From Bacteroidaceae bacterium (GTDB taxonomy: Bacteria > Bacteroidota > Bacteroidia > Bacteroidales > Bacteroidaceae): a stretch of DNA of 64,000 nt. The notes beneath the pieces are model-generated. The model searched no databases and was not told the DNA's origin. It saw only the letters and a list, made by a program, of their open reading frames with translations. Below are positions 33,012 through 41,420 of this stretch, in pieces. The translations under genes and the position numbers were made by a program. Location of the stretch: contig JAFTYP010000013.1 in assembly GCA_017461345.1 (NCBI GenBank), positions 1 through 64,000 of the forward strand, given 5' to 3'. The first letter of the stretch is position 1; every line of letters starts with the position of its first letter.

Positions 33012-34046
33012 ATGAACAACGTCAAGCAACTCATGCTACCCACAATCGTCGCAATATTGACAGCCTGCGGGAACAGCAAAACAGACTACAAGGTAGAGCC
33101 ACTCAAAGTAACAACCGAAACAGTCGGCACCAATAACACACCGTTCAGCAGAACATACATTGGAAAAGTGGAAGAACACAGCAGCACACCCGTCAGTTTC
33201 ACAGGCATGGGAACCGTCACACACGTCTATGTAGAAGAAGGACAATACATAGCAAAAGGGCAACTCATAGCAGAAATGGACTCCACACAAAACAAGAATG
33301 CACTCATCACAACACAGGCAATGCTCGAACAGGCAATGGATGCACAGCAACGAATGAAAGTCCTTCACGACGCAAAAGCCATCTCCGACATCGATTGGAT
33401 AGACGTACAAACCAAAGTACGCACAGCACAATCCAATCTCCAAATGGCAAAGAAAGCACTCGCCGACTGCCTGCTGAAAGCCCCCCGCAGCGGAATCGTC
33501 GGGACAAAACACATGGAAAACGGCATGACAGCACTGCCCTCACAGCCCGTCTGCACCATTCTCGACATCACACAGGTCAAGGTAAAAGTCTCCGTCCCCG
33601 AAAAAGAAATCGCACTCTTTGCACCATCGGCAAACAACAACCAAAACATCACAATCACCGCCGAAGCACTCCCAGGCAAAACCTTCAGCCCAATTAAACT
33701 CGTACGCAACGTGCAAGGCGACCCACTGACACACACCTACGACGTATTCCTCGAACTGAAAAACCCCGATTTGCAACTCCTGCCGGGCATGGTGGTCAGC
33801 GTAACAATGCCTATAGGCTCCGAAACAGACCAAAACACCATCACCGTCCCCATACAAGCCGTTCAGCAAAACGCAGACAACACACACTTCGTATGGCTTA
33901 AAAAGAACAACAAGGCACAACGCCAAACAGTACAAATCGGACAAACACAAGGCAACCGTATCGTCATATCATCCGGCTTGAAAGAAAAAGACGAAGTCAT
34001 CATCGAAGGATATCAAAAAGTAAGCGAAGACAGTAACCTCAAATAA
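33012..34046 (+). CDS. RND efflux periplasmic adaptor (membrane fusion) lipoprotein
   Basis: The start at 33012 gives a lipoprotein signal with lipobox LTAC (Cys19); an ATG at 32976 in the same frame would spoil it. The 344-residue protein has the adaptor layout. A lipoyl-like half (TPVSFTGMGTVTHVYVEEGQYIAKGQLIAEMD) is followed by a short alpha-helical hairpin (about 95-150), the second lipoyl half (CLLKAPRSGIVGT) and beta-barrel and membrane-proximal domains (LPGMVVSVTMPIG, GLKEKDEVIIEGYQKVSED). It links the inner-membrane pump encoded 9 bp downstream with the outer-membrane channel of the same operon. The coding strand is strikingly rich in A and C here (Thr ACA, Ala GCA, Gln CAA codons). 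Confidence 0.93.
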   Translation: MNNVKQLMLPTIVAILTACGNSKTDYKVEPLKVTTETVGTNNTPFSRTYIGKVEEHSSTPVSFTGMGTVTHVYVEEGQYIAKGQLIAEMDSTQNKNALITTQAMLEQAMDAQQRMKVLHDAKAISDIDWIDVQTKVRTAQSNLQMAKKALADCLLKAPRSGIVGTKHMENGMTALPSQPVCTILDITQVKVKVSVPEKEIALFAPSANNNQNITITAEALPGKTFSPIKLVRNVQGDPLTHTYDVFLELKNPDLQLLPGMVVSVTMPIGSETDQNTITVPIQAVQQNADNTHFVWLKKNNKAQRQTVQIGQTQGNRIVISSGLKEKDEVIIEGYQKVSEDSNLK

Positions 34047-34055
34047 ACGGACAAC

Positions 34056-37000
34056 ATGGGACAGAAAACCAAAAGCAGCCCAATGCAACACTGGTCCGCA
34101 TGGCCCCTCAAAAACAAAGGCATCACGGCACTCATCACCATCATACTACTCGCATACGGACTCTTTGGACTCGTCATGATGCCGAAAGACGAGTTCCCAC
34201 CCTTCACCATGAGAATGGGTGTCATCGTAGCAGTCATGCCTGGTGCAACCAGCCAGGAAATAGAAGCACAAGTGGCACGGCCGCTTGAACGATACATCTT
34301 CACATTCAAAGAAGTCGATCGCAACAAGACAACAACACAAAGCATGAACGGCATGTGCTTCATGAAGGTCAACTTCGACGCCAAACTCACCAATCTTGCA
34401 CCGGTTTGGAACAAGATGAAACACGGCGTCAACGAGTTCAAAAGCCAACTGCCAAAAGGTGTCATCGCACTCATTGTCAAAGACGATTTCGGAGAAGCAT
34501 CCGCCCTACTCATAACACTTCAAAGCAATCAACGCTCCTATCGAGAGTTGCAAGAATATAGCGACGAACTGGCCGACCGCCTGCGACGAGTAAAAAGTGT
34601 CAGCAATGTACGCCAGTATGGCGAGAAAAAGGAACAACTGAGCATCTATGTCAACCGTGAACGACTGGCCGCTTATGGCATCGGACAAGCCACACTCCTC
34701 AATGCTCTTTCCAGCGAAGGACTTACCACTCTAAGCGGCAGCATCAACAGTTCTTTAATGAACACACCGCTTCATCTCGCCACTACACGGCACACGGAAC
34801 AAGAAGTAATGAACCAAATCATCTACTCCGACGCTTCGGGCAAAGTGGTACGGATAAGCGATATTGCCGAAGTAAAACGCGAATACGACACAAGCGACAG
34901 TTATATCGAGAACAATGGAGAGCGCTGTGTGTTGCTTTCCCTTGAGATGACCGAAGGAAACAACATTGTACATTATGGGAAAGACGTCAACAAAGTGATT
35001 GACACCTTCTGCCAAGAGACATTACCCGACGATGTAAACGTGTCGTGCATTACCGACCAACCGAAAGTCGTCGAAGAGAGTGTCAACGACTTCATCATCA
35101 ATCTTCTCGAATCGATGGCTGTCATCATTCTTGTTATGGCACTGTTATTCCCCATACGAAGTGCTGTTGTTGCTGCCATAACTATTCCTCTTTCTACCTT
35201 TGTCAGCGTTGGCATCATGTATATTCTAAGCATACCTTTGAACACTATCACGTTAGCCTCTCTTATTGTGGTCTTGGGCATGATAGTGGACAACAGCATT
35301 GTTGTCATTGATGGCTACTTGGAATACCTCCACATGGGCATCAATCGTCGTGAGGCAGCCATCATGTCTGTCAAACAATACTTCATGCCTATGCTGTTGG
35401 CCACTGTATGTATCTGTGCCATTTTCTTCCCCATTCTTTTCACAATGACTGGCGAAGCCGGCGATGTTGTTAAATACTTTCCCCCAACTATTACCATCTG
35501 TTTAATGGTAAGCCTTGTGGTTGCAGCGTTCATCATTCCAGCCTTGAATGTGCAATTTATTAAGGAAGTTGAAAAGAAAGACGTTGGGAAACGCAACATT
35601 ACGGACAGGGTTCAGGCTCTTTACGATGTGGCATTGAGATGGACATTCCGTCATCCGTATCTGACAATCATCAGCAGTATTGTGTTGGTTATACTCACTT
35701 CTCTCATATTTCCAACTCTTAAGATACGACAATTCCCCTTTGCCGACCGGAATCAATTTGCCTGCGAAGTTTTTCTTCCTCAAGGTGTCGGGCTGGAAGA
35801 GACGCGGTCTGTGACCAAAGCCTTGCGCGACTCACTTGCCAAGGACGAACGTGTGACGGGTATCACTACTTTTATGGGATGTTCCTCGCCTCGTTTTCAG
35901 ATAAGTTATGAGCCTCAACTTGGCGGAAAGAACTTTGCGCAACTCATCGTAAATACTACGGACATAAAGACAACCCTTGAGATGCTTGACGAGTATGCTC
36001 CACGTTTCAGCAATTTCTGGCCTGAGGCATACGTGCGTTTCAAACAGATGGACTACCTGCCTGTGCCTACTTATGAGTATCGTTTCTATGGCAACGACAT
36101 CGACAGCATACGGCTTACGGCAGAACAGCTGATGGAGCATTTGCGAAAAATGCCTGAGTTGGAATGGGTGCATACTGATTTCGACCAGCCGTCTACCATC
36201 GTGGATATTACGCTCGACCCTGTCACTTCTTCTCAACTTGGTGTTTCGCGTACGGCGGCAGAACTGCAGTTGGCAATGCAAACGGGCAAGATGCAGGTGG
36301 CATCCATATGGGACGACGACTATGAGGTGCCTGTCGTGCTGCGCGACAAGGCTGCTGAAAAGATGACCATCGGCGATGTGGGTGATATCTATCTTACGCC
36401 ATTGGCTCAACCCTCGAGCAGTGTTCCTCTCCGCCAGGTAGCCGATGTCAGTCCACGTTGGGTACCTACCAACATTATACACAGGGGTGGCATTCGGTGC
36501 ATCACGGTAACTGCTGAGAACAAACGTGGTGTATTGGCTACCACAGTACAGCAGAGGATAGAAAACCTGCTGAAGGATGATTTCGTCTTGCCATCGGGTG
36601 TGACATACGAGATTGGTGGTGAGCCGGAGAAAAACCTTGAAATCGTGCCGGAGGTGGCTCTGGGACTGAGTGTCGCGCTGATTATCATTTTCTTCTTCCT
36701 GCTGTTTAATTTCAAGCGTTTTGGACTGACAGGTCTGTGCATGGTGTCTATCCTTCTTTCGTTGCCGGGAGCCATGATCGGTCTTGGCCTTGCCGACATC
36801 ACTTTGGGTCTGACTGGTCTGTTTGGCTTCATCACGCTTATGGGTATCATCATGCGCAACGAGATTCTTATTTTCGAACATGCTGACCAGATGATTGCCG
36901 AGGGCATGTCGGTGCGAGATGCGGCCTTCGATGCCGGTCGTCGCAGAATGGTTCCGATATTCCTGACAACGGCAACGACTGCCGTAGGCGTCATTCCGAT

Positions 37001-37163
37001 GATACTGAGCGGTTCTTCGTTCTGGGCGCCAGTGGGCATTACCATCTTTGCCGGCGGCATAGGCACGCTCATCCTCGTTGTGTTGGTTCTGCCTATTGCT
37101 TACTGGAAACTCAACGAGAAACGCATTCCCGATTCTTCAACCAATACAAACCTACCGCAATGA
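34056..37163 (+). CDS. RND-family efflux pump, inner-membrane permease
   Basis: A 1035-residue AcrB-type transporter with the family's twelve-helix layout and two large periplasmic loops. It uses the proton gradient to extrude toxic compounds or envelope molecules. Helix 4 reads GMIVDNSIVVIDGY: Asp412 is retained, but the second acidic residue of the AcrB pair is Asn, a variation common in other RND branches. The late segment SLPGAMIGLGLADITLGLTGLFGFITLMGIIMRNEILI-type sequence is typical of helices 10-11. It lies between the adaptor gene (9 bp) and the TolC-type gene (4-bp overlap ATGA). Composition shifts by eye from A/C-rich to G/T-rich at about 34800 within the gene. Substrate unknown. 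Confidence 0.94.
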   Translation: MGQKTKSSPMQHWSAWPLKNKGITALITIILLAYGLFGLVMMPKDEFPPFTMRMGVIVAVMPGATSQEIEAQVARPLERYIFTFKEVDRNKTTTQSMNGMCFMKVNFDAKLTNLAPVWNKMKHGVNEFKSQLPKGVIALIVKDDFGEASALLITLQSNQRSYRELQEYSDELADRLRRVKSVSNVRQYGEKKEQLSIYVNRERLAAYGIGQATLLNALSSEGLTTLSGSINSSLMNTPLHLATTRHTEQEVMNQIIYSDASGKVVRISDIAEVKREYDTSDSYIENNGERCVLLSLEMTEGNNIVHYGKDVNKVIDTFCQETLPDDVNVSCITDQPKVVEESVNDFIINLLESMAVIILVMALLFPIRSAVVAAITIPLSTFVSVGIMYILSIPLNTITLASLIVVLGMIVDNSIVVIDGYLEYLHMGINRREAAIMSVKQYFMPMLLATVCICAIFFPILFTMTGEAGDVVKYFPPTITICLMVSLVVAAFIIPALNVQFIKEVEKKDVGKRNITDRVQALYDVALRWTFRHPYLTIISSIVLVILTSLIFPTLKIRQFPFADRNQFACEVFLPQGVGLEETRSVTKALRDSLAKDERVTGITTFMGCSSPRFQISYEPQLGGKNFAQLIVNTTDIKTTLEMLDEYAPRFSNFWPEAYVRFKQMDYLPVPTYEYRFYGNDIDSIRLTAEQLMEHLRKMPELEWVHTDFDQPSTIVDITLDPVTSSQLGVSRTAAELQLAMQTGKMQVASIWDDDYEVPVVLRDKAAEKMTIGDVGDIYLTPLAQPSSSVPLRQVADVSPRWVPTNIIHRGGIRCITVTAENKRGVLATTVQQRIENLLKDDFVLPSGVTYEIGGEPEKNLEIVPEVALGLSVALIIIFFFLLFNFKRFGLTGLCMVSILLSLPGAMIGLGLADITLGLTGLFGFITLMGIIMRNEILIFEHADQMIAEGMSVRDAAFDAGRRRMVPIFLTTATTAVGVIPMILSGSSFWAPVGITIFAGGIGTLILVVLVLPIAYWKLNEKRIPDSSTNTNLPQ

Positions 37164-38515
37164 AACGATACACACTATATTTTTGTGCACTGACGATGTG
37201 CATGAGTCTGTCTGCCCAGACAATGACGCTGAAAGAATGTCTGGAACGCGCAAGGGAGAACAACCACGAACTGCAGATGGCTGCTCTTGAGATTGAAGCG
37301 GCTTCGGAGCAGAAAAGCGAGGCTTTCACCAACTACTTTCCGCGCATCAGCGCAAACGTGATGGCATTCCGTTTTTTCGATGAAATGGCGAAATCCGATG
37401 GTACTTACCCTCTGGAAATTGCCGCACTGAGCCCACAGTTTGCTCCCCTTGCAGGAACGCCGTTCGCAATCTCGGAGTTCAACCGTGCTTATGCTGTTTC
37501 TGCCACCCTCGTACAACCGCTTTTCCATGGTGGCCAGATTGTGAATGGCAATAAGTTGGCACGCCTACAGCAAGATGTGGCAGTTCTTAAGCAGCAACTT
37601 ACCACAAAGGAAGTTCTACAGAAAGTTACCGAATGTTACTGGCAACTCGCTCAGGTGCGCTACAATTTGAGCACGCTCGAGGCCGCAGAGAAACAGGTGG
37701 AGGCCGTAATGGCACAGGTGGAATTATTCCTGAAGGCCGGCATTACGACGCGAAACTCCGTGCTGAAGGTGCGCCTTCGCCAGCAGGAACTCTCCAGCAC
37801 GCGCCTCAAACTGGAGAATGCCGACCACGTATTGCGTCTGTTGCTTGCACAGCAAATAGGCATTGCACCGGCTGAAGCCGAAAAGAACTTCGACATCATA
37901 CTGGAAGACAAGCCTTTGGAGCAACCCATCGAGGCCATGAAGGAGGCTCTCTCCCTCAGCCCCGACCACCGCGAAGAACTGCAACTCCTGGGCAAGAAGG
38001 TGGAGGCACAGGCCCTGCAGGTGAAGATGGAGCGCGGCAAATATCTGCCTCACCTGGCTATAGGTCTTGCCGGATACCACAGCGGGCTTGGCGGTTTCTC
38101 CGAGAAAGCAGCACAGTACCTGCCCTCCCACCTGAACAATGGGCTCGTCTTCGGCACAGTCTCCATTCCAATCAGCGACTGGTGGGGCGGGATTCATGCG
38201 ATGAAACGGCAGAAAATTAAACTTCAGCAAGCACAAAGCGAGCGAGAAAACGCACAACAAATGTTGCAGATTGACATCGAGCGTGCATGGACAAATCTGC
38301 AGGAAGCCTATCGACAAATACAAATCGCACAGACCTGTTGCGAGGAGGCGGCAGAAAATCTGCGAATGAGTGCCGACCAGTACCGCATGAGCACCTGCAC
38401 GCTGACCGACCTGCTCGATGCCGAAACGCTGAACCGCCAAGCACAGAACGACCTCGCACGCACTAAAGCAGCCTACCGGATAGCACTCGCCGACTACCGC
38501 AGAAAAGCGCAATAA
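37160..38515 (+). CDS. TolC-family outer-membrane channel of the RND pump
   Basis: A 451-residue outer-membrane efflux protein with a signal peptide (residues 1-19, LSAQ). Two OEP repeats are visible, the first starting TMTLKECLERARENNHELQMA and the second around ALSLSPDHREELQLLGKKVEAQ, with the heptad-rich helices that build the periplasmic tunnel. Near the C-terminus, STCTLTDLLDAETLNRQAQNDL is a typical TolC-family segment. It completes the tripartite pump and overlaps the permease gene by 4 bp, so translation is probably coupled. Confidence 0.93.
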   Translation: MKRYTLYFCALTMCMSLSAQTMTLKECLERARENNHELQMAALEIEAASEQKSEAFTNYFPRISANVMAFRFFDEMAKSDGTYPLEIAALSPQFAPLAGTPFAISEFNRAYAVSATLVQPLFHGGQIVNGNKLARLQQDVAVLKQQLTTKEVLQKVTECYWQLAQVRYNLSTLEAAEKQVEAVMAQVELFLKAGITTRNSVLKVRLRQQELSSTRLKLENADHVLRLLLAQQIGIAPAEAEKNFDIILEDKPLEQPIEAMKEALSLSPDHREELQLLGKKVEAQALQVKMERGKYLPHLAIGLAGYHSGLGGFSEKAAQYLPSHLNNGLVFGTVSIPISDWWGGIHAMKRQKIKLQQAQSERENAQQMLQIDIERAWTNLQEAYRQIQIAQTCCEEAAENLRMSADQYRMSTCTLTDLLDAETLNRQAQNDLARTKAAYRIALADYRRKAQ

Positions 38516-38549
38516 TTGCCCATTCCATCGTTATTTTAGACCCTTCGCT

Positions 38550-38569
38550 CACCCTTCTCCAAAAGGGTG
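38550..38569 (+). terminator. Weak hairpin after the efflux operon
   Basis: CACCCTT pairs with AAGGGTG around a six-base loop, about 35 bp after the stop codon. No T run follows, so termination here is uncertain. Confidence 0.35.
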
Positions 38570-38591
38570 GCGTACTCTTCCGAAAATAAAG

Positions 38592-38663
38592 GTTAACCTT
38601 TTTGCCCATAATGGTTAACCTTTCCGACAATAATGGTTAAGCATTCCGGCAATAATGGTTAAC
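38592..38663. repeat. GGTTAACC-type palindrome array, 22-bp period, four units
   Basis: Cores lie at 38592, 38614 and 38658 (GTTAAC) and at 38636 (GTTAAG), exactly 22 bp apart. Spacers read TTTTTGCCCATAAT, TTTCCGACAATAAT and CATTCCGGCAATAAT. The array begins 77 bp beyond the stop codon of the efflux operon and ends 54 bp before the -7 element of the next gene. It is the cleanest example in the window. Confidence 0.88.
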
Positions 38664-38716
38664 GTATTTTATGACGCTTTTTGGGCACATCATTAGGAGG
38701 GGAATAGAAAAATATG

Positions 38717-38724
38717 TATCTTTG
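38717..38724 (+). promoter_or_regulatory. -7 element of the DUF4965/GH31 operon
   Basis: TATCTTTG fits TAnnTTTG exactly and lies 26 bp before the start codon. The -33 position is not well conserved (TTAG at 20 bp). Confidence 0.5.
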
Positions 38725-38750
38725 CAAAGCAAAAATCACATATTATCCCT

Positions 38751-41417
38751 ATGAAAAGATTATTATCGCTCATGCTCTGCCTGCTTGCGCTGGCCGGCAA
38801 TGCACAAAATCCCGAGTTCTTCACACCCGTACACAAGAACGCACTGCGCCTGCCCGCCGTGCCACTCATCACAGTTGACCCGTATTTCTGCCTCTGGAGC
38901 AAATACAACAACCTCTACGATGGCAGCGTGACACACTGGAGCGGAGTGAAAAAACCACTCAACGGAGCCGTTTACGTAGACGGAAAGGCCTATCGCTTCA
39001 TGGGCGAAAGCCTGGAAGCCATCCATCCCGTGGCAGCAGAACAAGCATGGGTCGGCAAGTACGTCACCAGCAAACCTTCCACATCCTGGACAGACATCAA
39101 TTTCGATGACAGCAACTGGCAAAGCGGCGAAGCCCCATGGGGAGGTGGCGACGACGGATATGAAAAGTCCGTGAAGACACCATGGTCCGGCGACAACAAA
39201 GACATCTATGTGCGTCGCAGTTTCACACTCGACAAGATAAACGAAAACGCCATCTACTACGTGATGTACAAACACGACGATGTCTTCGAACTCTACGTCA
39301 ACGGAACACGCGTCGTCTCCACCGGCGAAACATGGGACGTCTCGGGAACAACCGTCCGCATCGACAGCAACCTGCTGCGCGAAGGCAACAACGTCATCGC
39401 CTGTCACTGCCATAACACCTATGGCGGAGCCTACGTCGACATGGGACTCTACCAAAGTCTCCTGCAAGAAGCAGTACAGAAATCATGCACCGTCACTGCC
39501 ACCAGCACCTACTACACACTCACCTGCGGCAACATCGACCTCGACCTCGTCTTCACCACACCGCAAGTCATGAGCGACCTCGTACTCTTCTCCACCCCAA
39601 TCTCATACATCTCATATCAGGCAACGGCCAACGACGGAAAAGAACACGACGTACGCGTCTATCTGCAAACCAGTGCAGAAATGGGCGTGCGCAACAACAC
39701 TCAGAAAACAGTTAACCGACGCAAAACCGTCAACGGCTATGAGTTCCTCTATGCAGGCAACAGCACACAGAACGTCTGCAACCAGACAAGCGACCTCATC
39801 GACTGGGGATACATCTACACCTTCAACGACAAAAAACAAGGACACTCACTCAAACTCGGCGAACGCGAACAACTGCTCCGCGAATTTGCAGAAAGCGGAA
39901 ACATCACCACAAACGTAAGCAGCAAAACATGCAGCGGCGGAACATACTACAGCATCGTCTACCTCGACAGCCTCGGCACCGTAGACGCCACAGGCAAACG
40001 CAGTTTTGCCATGCTCGGATACGACGACACATTCTCCATACAGTACTTCAGCAACAACCGAAAAGGCTATTGGGCAAACAACGGACGCACAAACATCACC
40101 AGCCGATTCAGCGACCTCTATAACAACTACGACGACATCATGCAACAATGTCGTAGCACCGACCGCACCATCTACAACGACGGTTACAAAATAGGCGGAC
40201 AGAAATATGCCGAAATACTCGCCGCCGTTTACAGGCAAACAAACGCCGCCCACAAACTCTTCACCGATACCAAAGGCAATCTCATGTATATGAGTCGCGA
40301 AAACAATTCCGGCGGTTTCATCAATACACTTGACGTAACCTACCCGTCACAACCACTCTATTGGCTCTACTCGCCAGCACTCGCAAAAGCCATGATAACA
40401 CCAGTCTTCGAGTACAGCGCATTGGGCAAATGGAATTACGACTTCCCCAACCACGACCTCGGACACTATCCCAAAGCAAATGGCAACCGCTATGGCAACC
40501 CCGCCGACGGCAGCGGTAGCACAATGCCTGTAGAACAAAGCGGAAACATGCTCACACTCGCTGCCATTATCGCCAAACTCGACGGAGACCTTGACTACCT
40601 GCGCAAATACCTCCCCTACATGACCAAATGGGCCAACTACCTCGTCGAAAACGGAAAAGACCCCGCAAACCAACTCTGCACCGACGACTTCATGGGACAC
40701 AGCGCACGCAACACAAACCTCGCCGTCAAAGCAATCATGGGCGTCATGAGTTACAGCGAAATCTGCCGCATGCTCGGCGACGACGAACAAGCAGAAGAAT
40801 ACAAAGCAAAAGCAAAAGACATGGTATCCTTCTGGACTGCCAATGCCTACACTGCAAGCGGCGGTGCACACTATTTGCTCAACTTCGGTGCCAACAGTTC
40901 CACATGGAGTTCAAAGTACAACCTCGTTTGGGACAAGATATGGAACTGGAACTTAATGACCATGGTTCGCACACGAGAATTGAACTTCTATATGAACAAA
41001 ATGCAAACCTATGGCTTGCCACTTGACAGCCGAGGCAATTATTGCAAGAACGACTGGCAAATGTGGGTTATGGGTTTTGCCGACAACAGGTCGCATCGCA
41101 CAACACTCATCAACACGCTTTGGAAATATATTAACGAAACAACATCACGCGTTCCCGTCTGCGACAACCACGATGTCAAGAGTGGCAAACAAGCCATGTT
41201 CCAGGCACGAAGTGTCGTTGGCGGCTATTGGATGCGTGTCTTCGTCGAACAATTCATTGAGAACGGATACACAGGCATCGGCTGCATGCCAAACGCAACA
41301 CAGTCTTCAGCCAACCTCTACAACAACGATTGGTACGACCTATATGGACGCCAGACAGAAAAGCCGTCTGCGCCTGGCATATACATTAGGAACGGAAAGA
41401 AAACTCTTGTTAAATAA
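38751..41417 (+). CDS. Secreted glutaminase A-like protein (DUF4965/DUF1793) with inserted beta-sandwich domain
   Basis: An 888-residue exported protein (signal peptide residues 1-19). The N-terminal part (LPAVPLITVDPYFCLWSKYNNLYDG) and the C-terminal helical-barrel region (LWLYSPALAKAMITPVFEY-like, DLGHYPKANG, DDFMGHSARNTNLAVKAIMG) match the family first described for fungal glutaminase A. In gut Bacteroidota its real substrate is usually uncharacterised and may be a glycan. Between residues about 95 and 230 there is an extra jelly-roll domain like the sugar-binding domain of beta-galactosidases (FDDSNWQSGEAPWGGGDDG, DIYVRRSFTLD, LYVNGTRV, REGNNVIACHCHN). The C-terminus (YDLYGRQTEKPSAPGIYI) resembles a type IX sorting domain. 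It is the first gene of an operon with the GH31 gene 3 bp downstream. Confidence 0.82.
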   Translation: MKRLLSLMLCLLALAGNAQNPEFFTPVHKNALRLPAVPLITVDPYFCLWSKYNNLYDGSVTHWSGVKKPLNGAVYVDGKAYRFMGESLEAIHPVAAEQAWVGKYVTSKPSTSWTDINFDDSNWQSGEAPWGGGDDGYEKSVKTPWSGDNKDIYVRRSFTLDKINENAIYYVMYKHDDVFELYVNGTRVVSTGETWDVSGTTVRIDSNLLREGNNVIACHCHNTYGGAYVDMGLYQSLLQEAVQKSCTVTATSTYYTLTCGNIDLDLVFTTPQVMSDLVLFSTPISYISYQATANDGKEHDVRVYLQTSAEMGVRNNTQKTVNRRKTVNGYEFLYAGNSTQNVCNQTSDLIDWGYIYTFNDKKQGHSLKLGEREQLLREFAESGNITTNVSSKTCSGGTYYSIVYLDSLGTVDATGKRSFAMLGYDDTFSIQYFSNNRKGYWANNGRTNITSRFSDLYNNYDDIMQQCRSTDRTIYNDGYKIGGQKYAEILAAVYRQTNAAHKLFTDTKGNLMYMSRENNSGGFINTLDVTYPSQPLYWLYSPALAKAMITPVFEYSALGKWNYDFPNHDLGHYPKANGNRYGNPADGSGSTMPVEQSGNMLTLAAIIAKLDGDLDYLRKYLPYMTKWANYLVENGKDPANQLCTDDFMGHSARNTNLAVKAIMGVMSYSEICRMLGDDEQAEEYKAKAKDMVSFWTANAYTASGGAHYLLNFGANSSTWSSKYNLVWDKIWNWNLMTMVRTRELNFYMNKMQTYGLPLDSRGNYCKNDWQMWVMGFADNRSHRTTLINTLWKYINETTSRVPVCDNHDVKSGKQAMFQARSVVGGYWMRVFVEQFIENGYTGIGCMPNATQSSANLYNNDWYDLYGRQTEKPSAPGIYIRNGKKTLVK

Positions 41418-41420
41418 CGT

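Noticed and set aside
38592..38663. CRISPR array
   Set aside because: The repeat is only an 8-bp palindrome with 14-bp gaps and 3-4 units, and no cas gene is in the window. This is not a CRISPR layout.
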